From: an uncultured bacterium
Lineage (GTDB): Bacteria; Actinomycetota; Coriobacteriia; Coriobacteriales; Coriobacteriaceae
DNA: 64,000 bases
Direction of reading: 5' to 3'
NCBI GenBank assembly: GCA_905215505.1
Contig: CAJMPU010000008.1
Coordinates: 22,716 to 86,715 of the forward strand
In this document: positions 9,013 to 18,342 of the stretch, piece after piece
Layout: each line of letters starts with the position of its first letter
Position numbering within the stretch: the first letter of the stretch is position 1
Position numbers and translations under genes: made by a program
The notes under the pieces: generated by a model
What the model saw: the letters and a program-made list of their open reading frames with translations, nothing else
The model's database searches: none
Told to the model about the DNA's origin: nothing

Positions 9013-9333
9013 TTATGCGGTGCGCCCCGAAAGCTCTTTGCGCATACCGCTCAGCGAGATCGAAATGGAACCCGACCGCGCGGTAGCAGTGAGTCGATCA
9101 CCCTCAACCGACCCCGTGCATGTAAAGGGCGCCTTGCCCATCAAGACGTGGGAGATAGTACCCGAGAGCTCAAAGAAATCGCACTCAGCGCGGGCACCCG
9201 AGAGAGCGATATTGAGACCCCTGACGTTTAGTACTGCCCTGAGTGCGCCGTTCACCCCATGTGAAAACGTCACCTCGCCGCGCTTGCTCCCCACCGGCGT
9301 CTGGGCCAAAACCACATACGTACCCTCAAGCAT
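9013..9333 (-). CDS. Small hypothetical protein after the esterase gene
   Basis: A 106-residue protein with start at 9333, chosen for GGAGGAG just upstream. It is rich in predicted beta strands (GTYVVLAQ, GEVTFSHG, LRAVLNVRGLNIALSG, CTGSVEG, ARSGSISISLSGM), with no signal peptide or membrane segment. The repeated strands resemble a lipocalin- or beta-barrel-like small protein, but I do not recognise a family. It follows the esterase gene by 47 bp on the same strand and is probably co-transcribed with it. Confidence 0.65.
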   Translation of the reverse strand: MLEGTYVVLAQTPVGSKRGEVTFSHGVNGALRAVLNVRGLNIALSGARAECDFFELSGTISHVLMGKAPFTCTGSVEGDRLTATARSGSISISLSGMRKELSGRTA

Positions 9334-9380
9334 GGCTCCTCCTCTAAGCAGACTTTTTGAAACGGGCAAGTAGTCTACTT

Positions 9381-10280
9381 TTACATATGGCGCTCCAGGA
9401 AACGGAAGGCCAGGCGGATCCAAGGACGGACTGCCACCTGCTTGTCCTCGTTGTCGACCGCGGTGTTGGCGTTGCCGAGCGAAAGGCCGTGACCGCCCTG
9501 GTCAAAGACGTGCATCTCGCAAGCGACGCCCTCCTCGGCCATGCGCTGCGCAAGCGGATAGACCTGCGCGATCGGCGCTGTCTTGTCGTCGGACACGCCC
9601 CACACAAAGGTCGGCGGCATCTGGCGCGAAACATGCGTGGTAGGGCAAATGTCGGTCAGGTGCTCATCGGTCGCCTCGCCGCCCGTCACCATCGACAGAT
9701 AGTCGTTGAGCAAATCGCGCCCTGTCTTGCCACCCGTCTTGGGCACGCGCAGGTCGATGCGCGGGTCACGCGTCTGCATATCGCGCACATAGGCAAGGTC
9801 GAGCAACGGATAGCCCAGCACCACGGCGTCGGGACGAATGTCGTCCGGACGCGCCCCGGCAAGTGCCGCGAAGGGGCCGGTCTTCCACTGCGTTGCCAGC
9901 GAGGCGCAAATCATGCCGCCAGCAGAAAAGCCCACGACGCACACGCGCTTGGGATCGACATGCCACTCGTCGGCATTCGCACGCACCGTGGCGACCATCT
10001 TGGCAAGATCTGCCTGGGGGTGCGGAAAGCTCACGTCACCCGTAGAACTTGTGACATAGTTGAGCACAAAGGCCTGGTAACCGTGATCCAAAAACGCAAA
10101 CGCCACGGGATCCTGCTCATGCGGAGCGATATGCGTAAACGCACCTCCGCCGCAGATAATCACGGCAGGGCGGCGGCCATTCGGTTTATCGGGCAGCGGT
10201 TCGGCACCCAAATACGTAAACGTCGCCGGATATTCCTCGGTCGGCTCCTCGCCCCACAGTGCATGGTTCTCGACAATCAT
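9381..10280 (-). CDS. Alpha/beta hydrolase (esterase, BD-FAE/acetyl-esterase-like)
   Basis: A 299-residue hydrolase. The oxyanion-hole segment is VIICGGGAFTHIAPHEQDP, the nucleophile elbow is GFSAGG, an acid Asp lies in WGVSDDKTAPI, and the catalytic His is in DQGGHGLS. This order is typical of Aes/BD-FAE carbohydrate esterases. The start at 10280 has AAGGGAG upstream; the open frame continues 113 codons further but without typical coding character. No signal peptide, so it is cytosolic. It may deacylate sugars or small esters; the substrate is unknown. Confidence 0.85.
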   Translation of the reverse strand: MIVENHALWGEEPTEEYPATFTYLGAEPLPDKPNGRRPAVIICGGGAFTHIAPHEQDPVAFAFLDHGYQAFVLNYVTSSTGDVSFPHPQADLAKMVATVRANADEWHVDPKRVCVVGFSAGGMICASLATQWKTGPFAALAGARPDDIRPDAVVLGYPLLDLAYVRDMQTRDPRIDLRVPKTGGKTGRDLLNDYLSMVTGGEATDEHLTDICPTTHVSRQMPPTFVWGVSDDKTAPIAQVYPLAQRMAEEGVACEMHVFDQGGHGLSLGNANTAVDNEDKQVAVRPWIRLAFRFLERHM

Positions 10281-10466
10281 ATGTGCTCCCTTCGCGCAAA
10301 TTAAGCGCCATTGTTTTTCGCCTTCAAGCGTACCCCACTTGAACCCGTGACGCAGAAACACACCAGCAATAAGTTTCCCTTCAACTGATATATCACATAA
10401 TCCCAGCTCAGAGGTATCGCTGAGCAGCGTAGAATAGGGGGTGTTGACCAAGCCGCGAAACAGATA

Positions 10467-10478
10467 TGAAACGTTTCC
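10467..10478. promoter_or_regulatory. Candidate LacI-type operator near crr
   Basis: TGAAACGTTTCC contains the palindrome GAAACGTTTC. LacI-family operators often look like this. It lies about 50 bp upstream of the EIIA(Glc) start. The regulator is unknown and the call is weak. Confidence 0.3.
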
Positions 10479-10524
10479 GGCAAACCAAACGCGCGATATG
10501 CGCCTATTTAAGTTGGAGGCAACT

Positions 10525-11088
10525 ATGGGTCTGCTCGATTCGCTTAAGTCCACCTTCACCTCGACGGGCGAGGCGTCCGTTCCGCCCGCAGCAAGCTTCG
10601 CCACCCGCGAAGGCGTCATCTATGCCCCCGTCAACGGCGTGCTCGTCAACCTGGACGAGGTCCCCGACGAGACCATCGCCTCGGGTATGCTCGGTCAGGG
10701 CTACGGCATCGAGCCCATCACTGGCACCATCTATGCGCCCGCCAACGGTCGCATCGGCGCCACCACCGTCACCAACCACTCCATCGGCATGATCACCGAG
10801 GACGGTCTTCGCGTGTTCATCCATGTCGGCCTGGGCACCGTGGAAATGAATGGCAAGGGTTTTGCCCGCTTTGTTGAGATGGGCGATGAGGTCAAGGCCG
10901 GCCAGCCGCTCATCAGCTTCGACCGCGACGCCATTAAGGCCGCCGGCCACGAGGACATCGTGACCGTCATCGTCTCCGAGCTCGACCGCCTCAAGAGCAT
11001 CGACCATGTCGGCGAGTCCGGTACGCTTATCGGCGGCAACCCGCTCGTCAAGCTGGGCGACCCGCTGCTGGTAGCCAAGACCAAGTAG
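10525..11088 (+). CDS. crr: PTS glucose-type EIIA protein, stand-alone
   Basis: A 187-residue single-domain EIIA(Glc). The duplicated-barrel motifs YAPVNGVLVNLDEVPDE and YAPANGRIG are present. The active-site region is DGLRVFIHVGLGTVEMNGKG, with His at about residue 100 (phospho-acceptor) and a second conserved His at about 85 (TNHSIGM). It passes phosphate from HPr to EIIB of sugar permeases and may regulate carbon use. The ATG at 10525 follows GGAGG. It is monocistronic with a strong terminator. The EIIBC permease at 33259 lacks an EIIA domain and could use this protein (inference). Confidence 0.93.
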   Translation: MGLLDSLKSTFTSTGEASVPPAASFATREGVIYAPVNGVLVNLDEVPDETIASGMLGQGYGIEPITGTIYAPANGRIGATTVTNHSIGMITEDGLRVFIHVGLGTVEMNGKGFARFVEMGDEVKAGQPLISFDRDAIKAAGHEDIVTVIVSELDRLKSIDHVGESGTLIGGNPLVKLGDPLLVAKTK

Positions 11089-11122
11089 CCAGGTCCCGCG
11101 CTACACAGCCAAAAGACACCAC

Positions 11123-11164
11123 GAAAAGCGCCCGCGACCATTTGGCCGTGGGCGCTTTTCGTTT
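11123..11164 (+). terminator. Terminator of crr
   Basis: AAAAGCGCCC and GGGCGCTTTT form a strong stem ending in a T-rich run, 35 bp after the crr stop. Confidence 0.85.
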
Positions 11165-11268
11165 GAAAACCATCCCGTCAATGCCTTGTCTGTATAGCCC
11201 AAATGAGCCGAGCTGCTAGAATATCGAACTGTATGGATAACTATCATTCAACCGTTATGGGAGGATAC

Positions 11269-12672
11269 GTGAACCGCACCAAAATCGCGCAGCTCTATAC
11301 GCACGCCGAGTCGCTCGGTGGCCAGACCGTCACCGTTGCCGGCTGGGTCAAGTCCGTCCGCGACATGAAGAACTTTGGCTTTGTTACGCTCAACGACGGC
11401 AGCTGCTTCCGCGACCTGCAGGTCGTCATGAACCGCGAGGCGCTCGACAACTACGACGAGATCGCCCATCAGAACGTCTCGGCCGCACTCATTTGCACCG
11501 GCACCGTCAAGCTGACGCCCGATGCGCCCCAGCCTTTCGAGCTTTCTGCCACTTCCATCGAGGTCGAGGGCGTCAGCGCCCCGGATTACCCGCTGCAGAA
11601 GAAGCGCGCGACCGTCGAGTTCCTGCGCACCCAGCAGCACCTGCGCCCGCGCACCAACCTGTTCCGCGCCGTGTTCCGCATCCGCTCTGTCGCGGCTGCA
11701 GCCATCCACCGCTTCTTCCAGGAGCAGGGCTTTGTCTACGTCAACACCCCCATCATCACCACGAGTGACTGCGAGGGCGCCGGCGAGATGTTCCGCGTGA
11801 CCACGCTCGACCCCAAAAATCCGCCCCTCACCGAGTCCGGCGAGGTCGACTGGAGCCAGGACTTCTTTGGCAAGCATGCGAGCCTCACCGTGTCCGGCCA
11901 GCTCAATGCCGAGAACTTTGCCATGGCCTTTGGCGACGTGTATACCTTTGGCCCCACCTTCCGCGCCGAAAACTCCAACACCACGCGCCACGCCGCCGAG
12001 TTTTGGATGATCGAGCCCGAGATGGCCTTTGCCGATCTGAACGACTACATGGATAACGCCGAGGCCATGCTCAAGTACGTCCTCAAGGACGTTATGGCCA
12101 CCTGCCCCGATGAGCTCAACATGCTCAACAAGTTTGTGGACAAGGGCCTGATCGAGCGCCTGGACCACGTGGCAAACTCTGACTTTGCCCGCGTTACCTA
12201 CACCGAGGCCATCGAGATCCTGGAGCAGGCCGTCGCCGCCGGTCACAAGTTTGACTATCCCGTGAGCTGGGGCATCGACCTGCAGACCGAGCATGAGCGC
12301 TTCCTGACCGAGGAGCACTTTAAGCGCCCGACCTTCGTAACCGACTACCCGGCCGAGATCAAGGCCTTCTACATGCGCATGAACGACGACGGCAAGACCG
12401 TCGCCGCCGCCGACTGCCTGGTGCCGGGCATCGGCGAGATCATCGGTGGCTCCCAGCGCGAGGAGCGCCTGGACCTGCTCGAGGCCCGCATCAAGGACCT
12501 GGGTATGAATCCCGAGCAGTACAAGTACTATCTGGACCTGCGCCGCTATGGTTCCTGCAAGCACGCCGGCTACGGCTTGGGCTTCGAGCGCCTGGTCATG
12601 TACCTGACCGGCGTGGGCAACATCCGCGACGTCCTGCCGCACCCGCGCACCGTGGGCAACGCCGACTTCTAA
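11269..12672 (+). CDS. asnS: Asparaginyl-tRNA synthetase
   Basis: A 467-residue class IIb synthetase, the same length as E. coli AsnRS. It has the N-terminal OB fold (VAGWVKSVRDMKNFGFVTLNDG), class II motif 2 near FGPTFRAENSNT and motif 3 GYGLGFERLVMYLTG. It charges tRNA-Asn with asparagine. A GTG start at 11269 is chosen: GGGAGG precedes it and this gives the family length. ATGs at 11232 and 11257 are in frame but close to a likely -10 (TAGAAT at 11217). Direct AsnRS plus asnB at the window end gives a full route from aspartate to Asn-tRNA. Confidence 0.96.
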   Translation: MNRTKIAQLYTHAESLGGQTVTVAGWVKSVRDMKNFGFVTLNDGSCFRDLQVVMNREALDNYDEIAHQNVSAALICTGTVKLTPDAPQPFELSATSIEVEGVSAPDYPLQKKRATVEFLRTQQHLRPRTNLFRAVFRIRSVAAAAIHRFFQEQGFVYVNTPIITTSDCEGAGEMFRVTTLDPKNPPLTESGEVDWSQDFFGKHASLTVSGQLNAENFAMAFGDVYTFGPTFRAENSNTTRHAAEFWMIEPEMAFADLNDYMDNAEAMLKYVLKDVMATCPDELNMLNKFVDKGLIERLDHVANSDFARVTYTEAIEILEQAVAAGHKFDYPVSWGIDLQTEHERFLTEEHFKRPTFVTDYPAEIKAFYMRMNDDGKTVAAADCLVPGIGEIIGGSQREERLDLLEARIKDLGMNPEQYKYYLDLRRYGSCKHAGYGLGFERLVMYLTGVGNIRDVLPHPRTVGNADF

Positions 12673-12718
12673 TCGTCGGACGCTAGCTCGCGTCGCCACA
12701 CGCCAACGCTCATCGCGC

Positions 12719-12754
12719 AAGCGTCTCTCGACATCGGTCGAGAGACGCTTTTTT
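12719..12754 (+). terminator. Terminator of asnS
   Basis: AAGCGTCTCTCGAC and GTCGAGAGACGCTT pair perfectly and are followed by TTTT. Confidence 0.9.
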
Positions 12755-12930
12755 CAACGGTATCCGTCAAGCTTTTGGCAAGGTTTTGGTCAGTTAGGTA
12801 GGGTTGTTGAAAACTCGACCCGCCGTTTGCCGACGACTACCGACCGCCCGGAGCGTCCTGCACCCCTGGGAAAGCCCCGCGCCCTAGGCTCCATACCGTC
12901 GCCACCCAAAACGGAAAGGACGTGGACGCC

Positions 12931-13716
12931 ATGACCGAAACCGCTGTTGAAACTTACGAGACCACGACGAGGGGCGCCGCCTCGATGGCAGCCTATCGCG
13001 CCGTTCGCATCCTGCAACTATTAAGCGAAAACACCGGCGAGGACAAGGCCATGCTTTCCGATGAGTTGATCCGGCGTCTCGCCCATCCCGACGACCCCGC
13101 CCGCATGCCCATCTCGGCGGCGCGGCGCAGCATCTACACCGCCATCTCCGCACTTCGCCATGCCGGATACGAAATTGAGTACAAGCGCGGCGTGGGCTAT
13201 CGACTCTTGACCCGTCCGCTCACCGACGAAGAGATCATCCGGCTCCACGGCATGGTCATGCGCAACCGCTCCACGCCCATCGCCATTCGAAAGAGCATAG
13301 CGCAGCACCTGGTCGCCATGGCGAGTGCCGACGTTCGCGGCTACCTCGATGCACCCGAGCCTGCTCCAAGCGCAGGCGACAAATCCACCAAGGCCACACG
13401 CACGCCCGTCAAGCGCATCGATGCCTGCGAGCTCATCGAACAGGCCATCGACCACGGAACCACGGTGAGTTTTGATATTTCGAGTGTCACGGCACGCGGA
13501 GAGGTCGAAGTGGCACGGATGACACTCCGGCCCTTTGCCATCAAGCAACGAGACGGCATCTCGTATTTGCTGGGAACGGTCTATGACGCGCGAGGCGCCG
13601 ACGACACGCTGCGTACCGTTGAGATCGGCCGCATGAGAAACGTCACCACACGTCTCCTTGACGGCAAGAAGCTCTTCGCCGTCCTGGACGAGGACGATGC
13701 CTCCTCCGCCGCATAA
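12931..13716 (+). CDS. HTH regulator with WYL-like C-terminal domain
   Basis: A 261-residue protein. The first part (about 15-100) is a winged-helix-like region (AAYRAVRILQLLSENTGED; SIYTAISALRHAGYEIEY; GVGYRLL). Residues about 165-245 resemble a WYL ligand-binding domain (LRPFAIKQRDGISYLLGTVY, then TVEIGRMRNV), although the W-Y-L triplet itself is replaced. WYL regulators often bind nucleic-acid ligands and control diverse genes. A GTG at 12922 is an alternative start with a similar upstream site. It sits alone between asnS and the ABC importer. Confidence 0.7.
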   Translation: MTETAVETYETTTRGAASMAAYRAVRILQLLSENTGEDKAMLSDELIRRLAHPDDPARMPISAARRSIYTAISALRHAGYEIEYKRGVGYRLLTRPLTDEEIIRLHGMVMRNRSTPIAIRKSIAQHLVAMASADVRGYLDAPEPAPSAGDKSTKATRTPVKRIDACELIEQAIDHGTTVSFDISSVTARGEVEVARMTLRPFAIKQRDGISYLLGTVYDARGADDTLRTVEIGRMRNVTTRLLDGKKLFAVLDEDDASSAA

Positions 13717-13876
13717 GACCCTCCGCCGCCCATTCGACTACCCGTACCGCCCATCCGATTCTGTATTAAAAAACCCGCCAGGCTGTTGTAAAAATGGACA
13801 TCAGCGCTACTATAGTTCCACTTGCACTTTGTCCCAGTGCAGTGTTTCCAGCCATTTCTATACTGGGGGTAATGAT

Positions 13877-14857
13877 ATGAAGGACATCACCATCAGCCGC
13901 AGGAGCCTTCTGGTCTCTGCCGGCCTGCTCGCGCTCGCTCCGCTCGCCGGATGCGGCGGCAACTCTGGTTCCGGCTCCGCTGCCGCCGGTTCCGACTACA
14001 CCGTCGGCGTTCTACAGCTCACCGAACACTCCGCACTCGACGCCGCCAACGACGGCTTTGTCAAGGCCATCAAGAAGAGCGGTCTCAAGGTCAAGATCGA
14101 CCAGAAAAATGCCCAGAACGACCAGTCCACGTGTAAGTCCATCGCCGACAAGTTTGTGGGCGACAACGTCGACCTGATCTACGCCATCGCCACGCCTGCC
14201 GCGCAGGCCGCCGCCGGCGCCACGGCCGATATCCCCATCGTGGGCTGCGCCATCACCGACTACGCCGCCTCCGGCCTGGTCCAGGACAACGACAGGCCCG
14301 GCACCAACGTCACCGGTGCCTCCGACCTCACCCCGGTCGCCGAGCAGCTCGAGATGATGCAGAAGGTCCTGCCCGATGTAAAGAAGGTCGGTCTGCTCTA
14401 CTGCACCGCCGAGTCCAACTCCGACGTCCAAATCAAGGCCGCCAAGAAGGAACTCGGCAAGCTGGGCCTGGAGTACACCGACTTCACCGTCTCGAGCTCC
14501 AACGAGATCCAGTCCGTCGTCGAGTCCGCCGTGGGCAAGGTCGACGCGCTCTACTCCCCCACCGACAACACCATCGCCGCGGGCGCTTCGCAGGTGGGCC
14601 AGATCTGCAAGGAAAACAAGCTTCCCTACGTGACTGGCGAGGAGGGCATGTGCATGGCCGGTGGCCTGTTCACCCTCTCCATCAACTATAAGGACCTGGG
14701 CTACGCCGCGGGCGAGATGGCCGTTAAGATCCTGAAGGGCGAGGCCAAGCCCGAGGATATGCCGATCAAGCACCTCTCGAGCAAGGACCTGGTCGTCGTC
14801 AAGAACGACGAGATGGCCGAGGCCCTAGGCATCGACCTTTCCGCTCTGGACGAGTAG
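13877..14857 (+). CDS. ABC transporter substrate-binding lipoprotein (TrpX-like)
   Basis: A 326-residue lipoprotein. The signal sequence ISRRSLLVSAGLLALAPLAG leads to a lipobox Cys at about 26 (LAGC), then a Gly/Ser linker. The mature part has the ABC_sub_bind (DUF534) pattern: YTVGVLQLTEHSALDAANDG, YAIATPAAQAA, TGASDLTPV and VGLLYCTAESNS. It captures a substrate outside the membrane for the permease and ATPase that follow. Relatives include tryptophan/tyrosine importers; the actual ligand is not decidable. Candidate promoter TTGTAA-16 bp-TACTAT lies near 13785. Confidence 0.92.
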   Translation: MKDITISRRSLLVSAGLLALAPLAGCGGNSGSGSAAAGSDYTVGVLQLTEHSALDAANDGFVKAIKKSGLKVKIDQKNAQNDQSTCKSIADKFVGDNVDLIYAIATPAAQAAAGATADIPIVGCAITDYAASGLVQDNDRPGTNVTGASDLTPVAEQLEMMQKVLPDVKKVGLLYCTAESNSDVQIKAAKKELGKLGLEYTDFTVSSSNEIQSVVESAVGKVDALYSPTDNTIAAGASQVGQICKENKLPYVTGEEGMCMAGGLFTLSINYKDLGYAAGEMAVKILKGEAKPEDMPIKHLSSKDLVVVKNDEMAEALGIDLSALDE

Positions 14858-15061
14858 CGCCATGCGCGGTAACGCGTCTAGGGCCCGCACGCGCGCCACA
14901 GCCGCGTTATTCAATATCTGAGTCCTTGGGGCGAACGCTAAAGACCGGCGTTCGCCCTGCTTGTTTCGGATGAGACAAAACATCCGTCCGCAGCTCTTTT
15001 ATGCATTGGTACCGCTATTATGGAAAATCACGTGTCCACCCTATCCTAGGAGGTATGAAGC

Positions 15062-15985
15062 ATGCTCATTGCATTGCAGGGCGCCGTTTCGCAGGGCGTC
15101 CTCTGGGGCATTATGGTGCTTGGCGTGTTTATCACGTTCCGCCTGCTCGACATCCCCGATATGACCTGCGACGGCAGCTTTGCCCTCGGCGGCTGTGTCT
15201 GCGCCGTGCTCATCGTCAATAACAACGTCGACCCGCTGCTCGCCGTGCTGGCCGGCATGTGCGCCGGCGCCATCGCCGGTGCTGTCACGGGCATTCTGAC
15301 CACCGTCTTCGAGATTCCCGCGATCCTCGCCGGAATCCTCACCCAGATCAGTCTGTGGTCCGTCAACCTGCGCATCATGGGCAAGTCCAACACGCCCATC
15401 CTCGCCAAGGGCACCATCTTCTCGTCTGTTAGCAACATGACGGGCCTGCCGCAGTCCACCGTCGCCATCATCCTGGGCATCTTGCTCGCTGTGGCTATCG
15501 TCGCCATCCTGTATTGGTTCTTTGGCACCGAGATCGGCTCGGCACTGCGCGCCACCGGCAACAACGAGTACATGATCCGCGCCCTGGGCGTCAACACCAA
15601 CTCCACCAAGATGATCGCGCTGGTGCTCTCCAACGCCCTCATCGGCCTTTCGGGCGCGCTCATCTGCCAGAGCCAGAAGTACGCCGACATTGGTATGGGC
15701 ACCGGTGCCATCGTTATCGGTCTTGCCGCCATTGTTATCGGCGAGGTGCTCGGCCGCCTGCTGCCCGGCGGTCTCACGCAGTTTAGCGTCCGCCTGGCCT
15801 CCGCCGTCTTTGGCTCCGTGGTCTACTTCCTCATCCGCGCCATCGTGCTGCAGCTGGGCATGGACGCCAACGACATGAAGCTGCTCTCCGCTGTGATTGT
15901 CGCCGTGGCCCTGTGCGTGCCCGTGGTTTGGGAGCGTTACAAGCTCCGCAGCTCCTACACGAGGGGAGATGAGGCAGATGCTTAA
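15062..15985 (+). CDS. ABC transporter permease (TrpY-like, BPD_transp_2)
   Basis: A 307-residue inner-membrane protein with about eight or nine hydrophobic segments. It has the family start GVLWGIMVLGVFITFRLLDI with DMTCDGSFALGG, typical of the permease partner of TrpX-type binding proteins, and GTEIGSALRATGNN, the cytoplasmic coupling loop. ATG at 15062 follows AGGAGG by 8 bp. It lies about 200 bp after the binding protein and overlaps the ATPase gene by 8 bp. Confidence 0.92.
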   Translation: MLIALQGAVSQGVLWGIMVLGVFITFRLLDIPDMTCDGSFALGGCVCAVLIVNNNVDPLLAVLAGMCAGAIAGAVTGILTTVFEIPAILAGILTQISLWSVNLRIMGKSNTPILAKGTIFSSVSNMTGLPQSTVAIILGILLAVAIVAILYWFFGTEIGSALRATGNNEYMIRALGVNTNSTKMIALVLSNALIGLSGALICQSQKYADIGMGTGAIVIGLAAIVIGEVLGRLLPGGLTQFSVRLASAVFGSVVYFLIRAIVLQLGMDANDMKLLSAVIVAVALCVPVVWERYKLRSSYTRGDEADA

Positions 15986-16772
15986 GCTCTCGCACGTCAA
16001 GAAGACCTTTAACAAGGGCACCGTCACCGAGAAGCGCGCGCTCACCGGCGTCGACCTTACCCTCAACGACGGCGACTTTGTAACTGTGATCGGCGGCAAC
16101 GGCGCCGGCAAATCCACGCTGCTCAACATGATTGCCGGCGTATATCCGCTCGATTCGGGCGTTATCGAGCTCGACGGCACCGACATCTCGCGCCTGAGCG
16201 AGTCGCAGCGCGCCAAGTACCTGGGCCGCGTGTTCCAGGACCCTATGCGCGGTACCGCTGCCGACATGCAGATCGCTGAGAACCTGGCCCTCGCCAAGCG
16301 CCGCGGCCAGCGTCGCGGTCTTTCGTGGGGCGTCACCAAGGCCGAGAAGGACGAATACGTTGAGTTGCTCAAGCGCCTGGACCTTGGTCTGGACACGCGT
16401 CTCAACGCTAAGGTCGGTCTGCTCTCGGGCGGCCAGCGCCAGGCACTCACCCTGCTCATGGCCACGCTCACCAAGCCGCGCCTGCTGCTGCTCGACGAGC
16501 ACACCGCGGCCCTCGACCCCAAGACGGCATCGAAGGTGCTCAATCTGACCGAGGAGATCGTCGACGAGAACCACCTGACCACGCTCATGGTCACGCACAA
16601 CATGAACGACGCCATCCGTCTGGGCAACCGTCTGATCATGATGCACGAGGGCCATGTGATCTACGACGTGGCCGGCGACGAGAAGAAGTCGCTCACCGTG
16701 GCCGACCTGCTGCAGAAGTTTGAGGAGGTCTCGGGCGGCGAGCTCGCCAACGACCGCATGCTGCTGAGCTAA
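15978..16772 (+). CDS. ABC transporter ATP-binding protein (TrpZ-like)
   Basis: A 264-residue ATPase. Walker A is GGNGAGKST (39-47), the signature is LSGGQRQ, Walker B is LLLLDEHTAALD, followed by an H-loop in VTHNMNDAI. The start at 15978 is preferred because GGGGAG lies 9 bp upstream; an ATG at 15969 is too close to that site. It overlaps the permease stop, so translation is probably coupled. It powers the importer of 13.9-16.8 kb. The TAA stop sits at the left edge of a repeat hairpin that probably ends the transcript. Confidence 0.95.
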   Translation: MLKLSHVKKTFNKGTVTEKRALTGVDLTLNDGDFVTVIGGNGAGKSTLLNMIAGVYPLDSGVIELDGTDISRLSESQRAKYLGRVFQDPMRGTAADMQIAENLALAKRRGQRRGLSWGVTKAEKDEYVELLKRLDLGLDTRLNAKVGLLSGGQRQALTLLMATLTKPRLLLLDEHTAALDPKTASKVLNLTEEIVDENHLTTLMVTHNMNDAIRLGNRLIMMHEGHVIYDVAGDEKKSLTVADLLQKFEEVSGGELANDRMLLS

Positions 16773-16811
16773 AACCTGCCAAAAAGGGACAGGTTTATTT
16801 TGGCAGGTTTT
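16771..16811. repeat. Hairpin repeat, family P (CCTGCCAAAA stem)
   Basis: AAAACCTGCCAAAA pairs with TTTTGGCAGGTTTT around the loop element GGGACAGG. It starts at the ATPase stop codon and ends in TTTT, so it can also act as a terminator. An inverted copy lies at 56933-56971. Confidence 0.9.
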
Positions 16812-16826
16812 ATCTGCATAAACGTC

Positions 16827-16867
16827 AAAACCGCCGCAAAGGGGTCAGGCACCTTTGTGGTGGTTTT
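16827..16867. repeat. Hairpin repeat, family P (CCGCCGCAAA stem)
   Basis: AAAACCGCCGCAAAGG pairs with CCTTTGTGGTGGTTTT (with G-T pairs) around GGTCAGGCA. It is related to copies at 19446, 22180, 24193 and 25903. Confidence 0.9.
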
Positions 16868-16945
16868 CGCATATCATATCGATATTCCGATATTCAACCA
16901 GGCTCAACCGCGAGGCGCCCCATTCGCGCCCAGCCACCATCGTTA

Positions 16946-16951
16946 TATAAT
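16946..16951 (+). promoter_or_regulatory. Candidate -10 box TATAAT for the 16982 gene
   Basis: A perfect TATAAT lies 31 bp before the ATG, in a short AT-rich stretch after the repeat hairpins. No good -35 is visible at 17 bp. Confidence 0.45.
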
Positions 16952-16981
16952 CAGCAAAAACATGCGGGAGAGGAGCGGCAC

Positions 16982-18250
16982 ATGTCATTGCGAGACTGGC
17001 TATTCGGCACCGGCGAGGACCCACAGGGCAGACCGACAGAAGAGTCCCTTGCACCCCTCGGCGCCACCGAGCTCGCACGAATCGAGGAGGCGTCCACCCG
17101 CTCCCTCGCGCTGCGCAGCGGCGAACGCTTGGCCGCCGCCGTGGATCAGCTCGTCCCGCTCGGCGCCACCTGGGGCCAGGCGGCGGCCACGCGCGGGCTC
17201 GCCGTCGTGAAGTTCCCCGAAGGCGTCACATGGGCCGACCTCTGCGTGAGACAGTCCGACGGCTGGAACCTGCTCTCAAGCTTCAACAAGGAGACGGGCA
17301 AGTTCAACAAGATGGCCGGCATCAAGCAGGCGGGACTACAGCCCCAAGCCGTCGCCAACATCGCGCTCCAGAGCGCGGCGGTGGCCGTCGGCATGGCCTA
17401 CATGAACGAGATAAACGACAAGCTCGAAGGCCTGCAAGAGGGAATCGAGGAGATTCAGCGCGTCATGGAGCGCCAGCGTGATGCGAGGCTCAAGGCTGGC
17501 TACGACGCGCTCTACCGGCTCTCCCTGAACCTCGGGGAATCCGCCACCACGGAGGGCAAGTTCACCGTCGGGCTCCAGGTCATCGAGGACGCCACCCGCG
17601 CCGCCGAGGAAGCGTGGAACTACCAGCTCTCCGAGATCCAGAACCTCACGGAGACACTCGCGAGAAAGAAAAAGCTGGACGAGAAGGAGATCGCCTCCGA
17701 GATAACCCTTCTCCAGGAGAAGGAGCGTCGCGCGGTCCTCGCGTTCCAGCTCATGCTCATCGCCCAGCAGGTCGGTATGCGCTTCGAGAGCGACTACACC
17801 GCAGCCCGCATCAAGAAGAACAAGAAGATCGTCGAGAAGTGCCTGGGCGAGCACGCCCAGCGCCGCGAGGAGTACCGCCGTATGCTCGGCAAGAAGGTCT
17901 CCAAGCTCGGCGGCCCCGTGCTGAAGCTTGCGGACGCCGCGAAGGACGAGGGCTACGAGGCCGCGAATGTCATCATAGGAGTGCTCCACGAGGTGAGCAG
18001 GCAGACAGCCCGCCTCAACCCCGTCGAGATGCGTAAGAAGGCCAAGGAGGCCAACCGTACGCACAAGGCCCTCATCATGGACTCGCTGGACACGGGCAAC
18101 GCCGTCCGCCAGCCTGCCGAAAACTACGAGGATGAGCTAGACGAGCTCGACTTTGCCTTCAACCAGGCCGACACAGTGGTCATCGAGGACGGCCAAGTCC
18201 GTCTCTTCGTCACGGGAGACGTCGATAAGGGTGAGGATAAGGCCGAGTAG
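16982..18250 (+). CDS. Large coiled-coil protein of unknown function
   Basis: A 422-residue protein I do not recognise. The ATG follows GAGAGGAG. No signal peptide is visible. Residues about 130-160 contain a short apolar stretch (VANIALQSAAVAVGMAYM) followed by long charged helices likely to be coiled coil (about 140-290: KLEGLQEGIEEIQRVMERQR, ARKKKLDEKEIASEITLLQE). The C-terminus is acidic (YEDELDELDFAFN). Codon use is unlike its neighbours: ATA, AGG and AGA codons recur, while nearby genes prefer ATC and CGC. This and flanking repeat hairpins suggest acquisition. Defence, surface or regulatory roles are all possible; none is shown. Confidence 0.8.
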   Translation: MSLRDWLFGTGEDPQGRPTEESLAPLGATELARIEEASTRSLALRSGERLAAAVDQLVPLGATWGQAAATRGLAVVKFPEGVTWADLCVRQSDGWNLLSSFNKETGKFNKMAGIKQAGLQPQAVANIALQSAAVAVGMAYMNEINDKLEGLQEGIEEIQRVMERQRDARLKAGYDALYRLSLNLGESATTEGKFTVGLQVIEDATRAAEEAWNYQLSEIQNLTETLARKKKLDEKEIASEITLLQEKERRAVLAFQLMLIAQQVGMRFESDYTAARIKKNKKIVEKCLGEHAQRREEYRRMLGKKVSKLGGPVLKLADAAKDEGYEAANVIIGVLHEVSRQTARLNPVEMRKKAKEANRTHKALIMDSLDTGNAVRQPAENYEDELDELDFAFNQADTVVIEDGQVRLFVTGDVDKGEDKAE

Positions 18251-18342
18251 CCCCCCACCAACCTGCGCCGCCGCGAGCGGGCCAAGCTACCAACCTCGGG
18301 TCCTCCGCGCCATGCCCGCGTCCGCGCGGGTGCGTTCCGCCT

